In this document: positions 60,061 through 64,000 of the stretch, one piece after another
Layout of the letters: every line of letters starts with the position of its first letter
Position numbering within the stretch: position 1 is the stretch's first letter
NCBI GenBank assembly: GCA_015680685.1
Contig: MNCI01001017.1
Span: 63,248-127,247, forward strand
Length of the DNA stretch: 64,000 nt
From: Gnetum montanum
Taxonomy: Eukaryota; Streptophyta; Gnetopsida; Gnetales; Gnetaceae
Reading direction: 5' to 3'
The notes under the pieces: model-generated
Databases searched by the model: none
What the model was told of the DNA's origin: nothing
Seen by the model: the letters and a program-made list of their open reading frames with translations, nothing else
Made by a program: the position numbers and the translations under genes

Positions 60061-61330
60061 CCTAGAGACTAGGATAATTGGTGGAACCAATACCTCAATT
60101 AATAACCAAGCATAATCAATCTTTCAGATCTCTCCCATCTAGCTTAGTCATAGGAGAGATGGCCATCCATGTTAACATCTATTAAGTAGCTCCTAAGTTT
60201 TTGAAATTTTTTATTTTACATCATTTTTTATACATTTTTCATTTTCTTGGATATTTTGCAATTTCTTTTATATTTTTTTTATTTGGATTTTTCTTATAGG
60301 TATGTCTCTTCTTTATTACCATTAGGACTTAATGCTGAGCATATTTGCTAATTAATGATGGTTTAATGAATTATATTGATTAAATTGATTACATAATGAT
60401 TAGATTTCATCATTGAATTTTGACATTGATTAATAGAACATTGGTTTTCTCATGCTATCAAGCAATGAGCTCATGTCATCCATTCTCTTCACTCAACTCT
60501 ATGGTGTTCTCTCACTTTGGAAAGCATGAAGTCCTTTCTTAAAATTAGCTTATAAAGAACCTGTGGCCTTGGTACTTTTCAAATTTGAAACAAATCAAGT
60601 GGAATTGATAAAGGTGTGGCTTCAAAGGAATTTTCCATCTTCTATACCTACCTACCATCTAGAGTTTTATGGATATTCTCATTGATTCTTCACCATTCCT
60701 ATTGATGATTAATAATAGGAAGTAATGTCTTTGCATGATGTGGTTCCCATGAAAAAAAATTTAAAAAAAATAATTTAAAGCACATCCCTTAAAAAAATAA
60801 TGATCTCCAAGCATTAGTTATGGCACTATAAAGACATGTTACCCATGCCTGAAGACATCTCTCTAACTAAGGCCTTCTTCACTCCTGCTTCTCTTTTCTT
60901 CTCTATTTGGAATGGTGTGTGATCTTTGTGGATGTTCATGAACTCTAGGAGGTCAAATGGTCTAAATGTGCCAATGTAAAGTTACTAGAAGTGGATGGCC
61001 TTGATTCTAGGATGGGGAAATATTAGATCACCTTAATCACAAAATCCACAAAGGACTTCATGTGGCTAGGATGAGGAACTCCATTCCATACTCTCTTCCT
61101 CATCATTAATTCTATCCATATACCATCTCATTTCCTTCTATCATGATTAATGAATGTATCCATTTTGATATGTCTTAATTATTTGATGGTTTCTTGTGTG
61201 GTTCAATTTTTAACAATCCATGGCCATTAGACATCCTTGGTGTCTATGGACTCCTAGATATGCAGGCATGCAAGGGCATATAAGGCATGAGCCTGCAATG
61301 GGTAGGATCCACTTACATACTCCTTAGTCT
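60061..61330 (+). other. Post-integrase region of Athila-like fragment
   Basis: It parallels 30,760-32,020 block by block, for example 'tgggagagatggcca' (60,149), the 'catgtcatccattc' block (60,471), 'agttatggcactataaagacatgttacccatg' (60,816) and the block 61,268-61,320 shared by four elements. No protein is readable. No LTR follows within recognisable distance. Confidence 0.65.
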
Positions 61331-63660
61331 AGATAGTTAAACATCTAATACCATACTCATTTTGACTTCAAATTCAATGTTTTCCACCATGGAAATCTTG
61401 TTTTTGCATTCATTGGTAATCAAACTCCATCAAAATCTCCTTCTTCCAACTACATTTTAAGACTTCTTCAATAATTTATCCTTATTCTAGGCTTCCTTTG
61501 GACTTCAATTTCATTGTGAAACTCTTTTCCCATAGTTTTTAATGTGAAAATTGACTTTAATAGGCTACATTGACACATCCTGGTCAATGCATCCTTGTTA
61601 ATGCAACACAAAAGCCTGTATATATACATTAGCACTTTGCGATTTTTGCACATTTTCATCATAATGCTAGGGGAGTTTTTGCATTTTTTGAGCCTAGAGC
61701 ACCTTCCAAGCACTATAATTTACAAACCACTTATCTAATTCAACTTGTTCTTTGATCCTCAAACTACCAAAGGTGAGCTTTACATCATGGGGGCTACAAA
61801 TCCATGGATTTTGATGGAAATTTTTTCAAAATTTTTCTAATTCCGAAAGGTTTAACTTATAAAATAGTATTAAAATTCATTAGTCCATACTAGTTAAATC
61901 TCATCAACAAACTTAGGTAGCTAAATAAACAAAATAATAATAAAATAATCAACCTGTCATGATCACAAATAGCCTATGTGTAACTTGCTCAAAAGAAGAA
62001 AGGTATCAAGAGCACTAAAGGTTACACATGAAACACTAATCCTTGGTTATGCTTGTGATCATAGATGGAATCAAAGATGGAACCAAAAAAAGAAGGACCA
62101 TATAAACCTAGGGAGAAGTAGTTGAGAGATGGAAGGGAGAAACAACCACAAGAACAAGAAAGAGAAACCCATGCAATGGGACCCCTTTGGAAGGAGCTCG
62201 AAGTAGAATCTGTTTGCCAAATTCCTATAGCAAAGACTAGCTAGTTATGGCAATATGAGGTGCCAAGTCCTAGGCCTAACCTAGGGGTCACATTGATCGA
62301 GGCCTGCTTTGAAATGAATTTGTTACAAGGATGTCCAAAGTTTAGTTCTTTAGGTATTTAAATTTGGTCTCTTCTCTGAATTAGCATTGGAGGAAGTCTG
62401 CACAAAACTTTAGGGGTCTTCCATGTGGCTTGTTCTGTCTTCTAGTGGAGAGTGGTACATGGGGGAGACCTATCTTTTCTAGAATAACTAACAAGGAGAC
62501 ACCACAGTGAAAATCAAAGAAATATGTGTCTCCTACTTAGTTGATGCCATTATATAGGCCCTTGGCTTGCTTGACATAGAGGCAACTATTACATTTGAAA
62601 ATGTCGATGGCTAGAACACTGAGAGGTTATCGGGCGTACAGCTTAACATTGGATCTATGCGAGGGACGTGCTAGAGAAAATGGAAATGGGGTGCCTTGAA
62701 TAGTCTAGTCAATCAGACATGGACTTACGTGGTGTATGATAACCATATGCAAACACTGGTTTTAAAACATAACACGTTGAGGTTGAAATGGAAGAAAAAA
62801 AGAGGTGCACGATAATAGAAATACATCAAAGTATGTAATCATGAAAATAAGCACGAATAAGTACACAAAGATGCAACATATATGTAATAGTAAAAATGGA
62901 ATGATATTTCGGGTTAGAGAATGCACCACCCCAAAATCAAGAGATCTAATCTTTGTTTGGCTGATGAATGCATACAACTAGTGTGCAGTACTGGATAGGG
63001 CCAGCTAACAATGGAACGATATGGTCACAGCTCCTGGAATGCTAGCAATGGCATACCAACGAGAGCTGATGAGCTAGTGCTCCCTGAGTTGAGAGACACT
63101 ACACTGGGTTGAGGAGAGATTTGGGAAGTGCTACTACTAGGCTTTGCTATTTTTTTCAACTCTCTATTCACCAATCTCTTTGCCAAAATTTATTGCCAGA
63201 AGTTAATTGCCAAAAAAGCAAACCTTTTGAATGTTTTTTATTGGGGTATTTATAGAGCTGAGAGTGGGAGAGAGGTGTGGTTTGGATGCCATGTGTCCTA
63301 GTTCCCATAGGGCACAAACCTGGATGTGCTATGCTGACGTGTGGTGCTATGCTGAAGTGCTATGCCACTGGAAGTGAAACCTACTGAGTCGTGACCATAT
63401 CATTCAAACTACATGTACCCAAAGGACTACCATATTTTTACAAAAAATTCTAATGACAAGTGTAAAATGAAGCTTAAACTTTATGACTATGTCTTCTCCT
63501 CTCTTACGAGTTAGGTCAAGTGTAGAGACAATTTCAAGACTTGACAAGGGATGCAACAAGCAAAGAAAATTGCTAATCTCAGTTGCCAAGGAGATGCTGG
63601 GGTAGAAATGACCATTAAAAATGAGTCCTAGAGCTCCTAGAGATGTCCTTTGGCCTCCCT
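61331..63660. other. Unassigned repeat-like sequence
   Basis: No coding region is recognised on either strand. A TATA-like 'tatttatagag' at 63,248 and one near 62,552 could mark LTR promoters, but no boundaries could be placed. Confidence 0.3.
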
Positions 63661-64000
63661 TCAAGTGTTACACTACTTACGCTGTTCAGTGTAATGGTGT
63701 AGTGTGAATACCCACTCACTACACTATGCTACGCTGCATAGCGTAGCGTAGTGTAGTGGCCATTTTTTGGACAAAACTTGCTCAAAAATAGAAAATAACC
63801 TTCCAAGGCCTAGCAAGACAAGCTGTCTCAACAACCAGCCATTACACTTTTTATGTTGAGGGAGCCTAAGACCTCTTGGTCTCATCCCTAGGAAACTTTT
63901 ATCCTGCGATGTCTCCGCTACGCTGTGCAGTGTAGCATGGCCACCCAGTCTGGTGTGAATCTGAGCTTAATGTTTTGTCAAGAGACTTTGACTAGGACCT
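63661..64000 (+). repeat. Fragment with acgctg/cagcgt words, Tat-LTR style
   Basis: Dense short words such as 'tacgctgcatagcgta' (63,729-63,744), 'ctacgctgtgcagtgtagc' (63,918) and 'gtagtgtagtgg' resemble the U3 repeats at 3,266-3,900 and 50,090-50,760. It runs off the window end. Confidence 0.4.

Overview
The window looks like intergenic DNA from a large, repeat-rich seed-plant genome. A gymnosperm is my best guess, from one intron-bearing host gene in 64 kb and old, deeply nested Ty3/gypsy retrotransposons; the sequence does not prove the lineage. I assigned functions by reading translated motifs and comparing copies within the window. No database search was possible.

Host gene. The one clearly recognisable functional gene is DUR3, the high-affinity urea/H+ symporter of the sodium:solute symporter family, on the + strand at 10,842-15,083. 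It has eight exons with consistent GT-AG junctions. A one-base shift near the end of exon 8 removes the usual C-terminal tail. A second host-derived piece, at about 56,060-56,718, is an intronless, internally deleted fragment of a NYN-domain (limkain-b1/MARF1-like) nuclease gene.

Regions. 1-4,803: a rearranged Tat-like gypsy element (pol remnant flanked by minisatellites, LTR with about 180-bp tandem repeats). 4,804-9,463: minus-strand gag plus its LTR, then the 3' half and LTR of a plus-strand relative. 9,464-16,960: the DUR3 locus. 16,970-34,260: a minus-strand LINE split by a 15.7-kb Athila-like element (17,960-33,646), which is itself split inside its integrase by a 5.7-kb minus-strand gag-only element (24,051-29,769). 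34,313-40,701: a second complete gag-only element. 40,706-40,891: a tRNA-derived SINE. 41,150-47,045: a decayed element with gag-protease remnants. 47,046-49,790: a minus-strand chromovirus-like pol with its 3' LTR. 49,790-55,870: LTR, leader, gag and protease of a second Tat-like element. 56,060-56,718: the NYN fragment. 58,925-61,330: an Athila-like integrase and 3' region. 61,331-64,000: unassigned repeats.

How the parts relate. Five LTR types or pairs share TGATGA...TCATCA ends, a TATAAATA-type box, a near-identical U5 end and a PBS resembling the tRNA-Asp 3' end. Only one internal region carries RT and integrase. The two smaller complete elements have gag but no pol, so they look like non-autonomous members that would depend on relatives such as the 17,960-33,646 element. 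They also carry a conserved uncharacterised ORF just upstream of the polypurine tract, preceded in two copies by a splice-acceptor-like AG directly before the ATG. This shared 3' module is the most interesting undescribed feature I can support.
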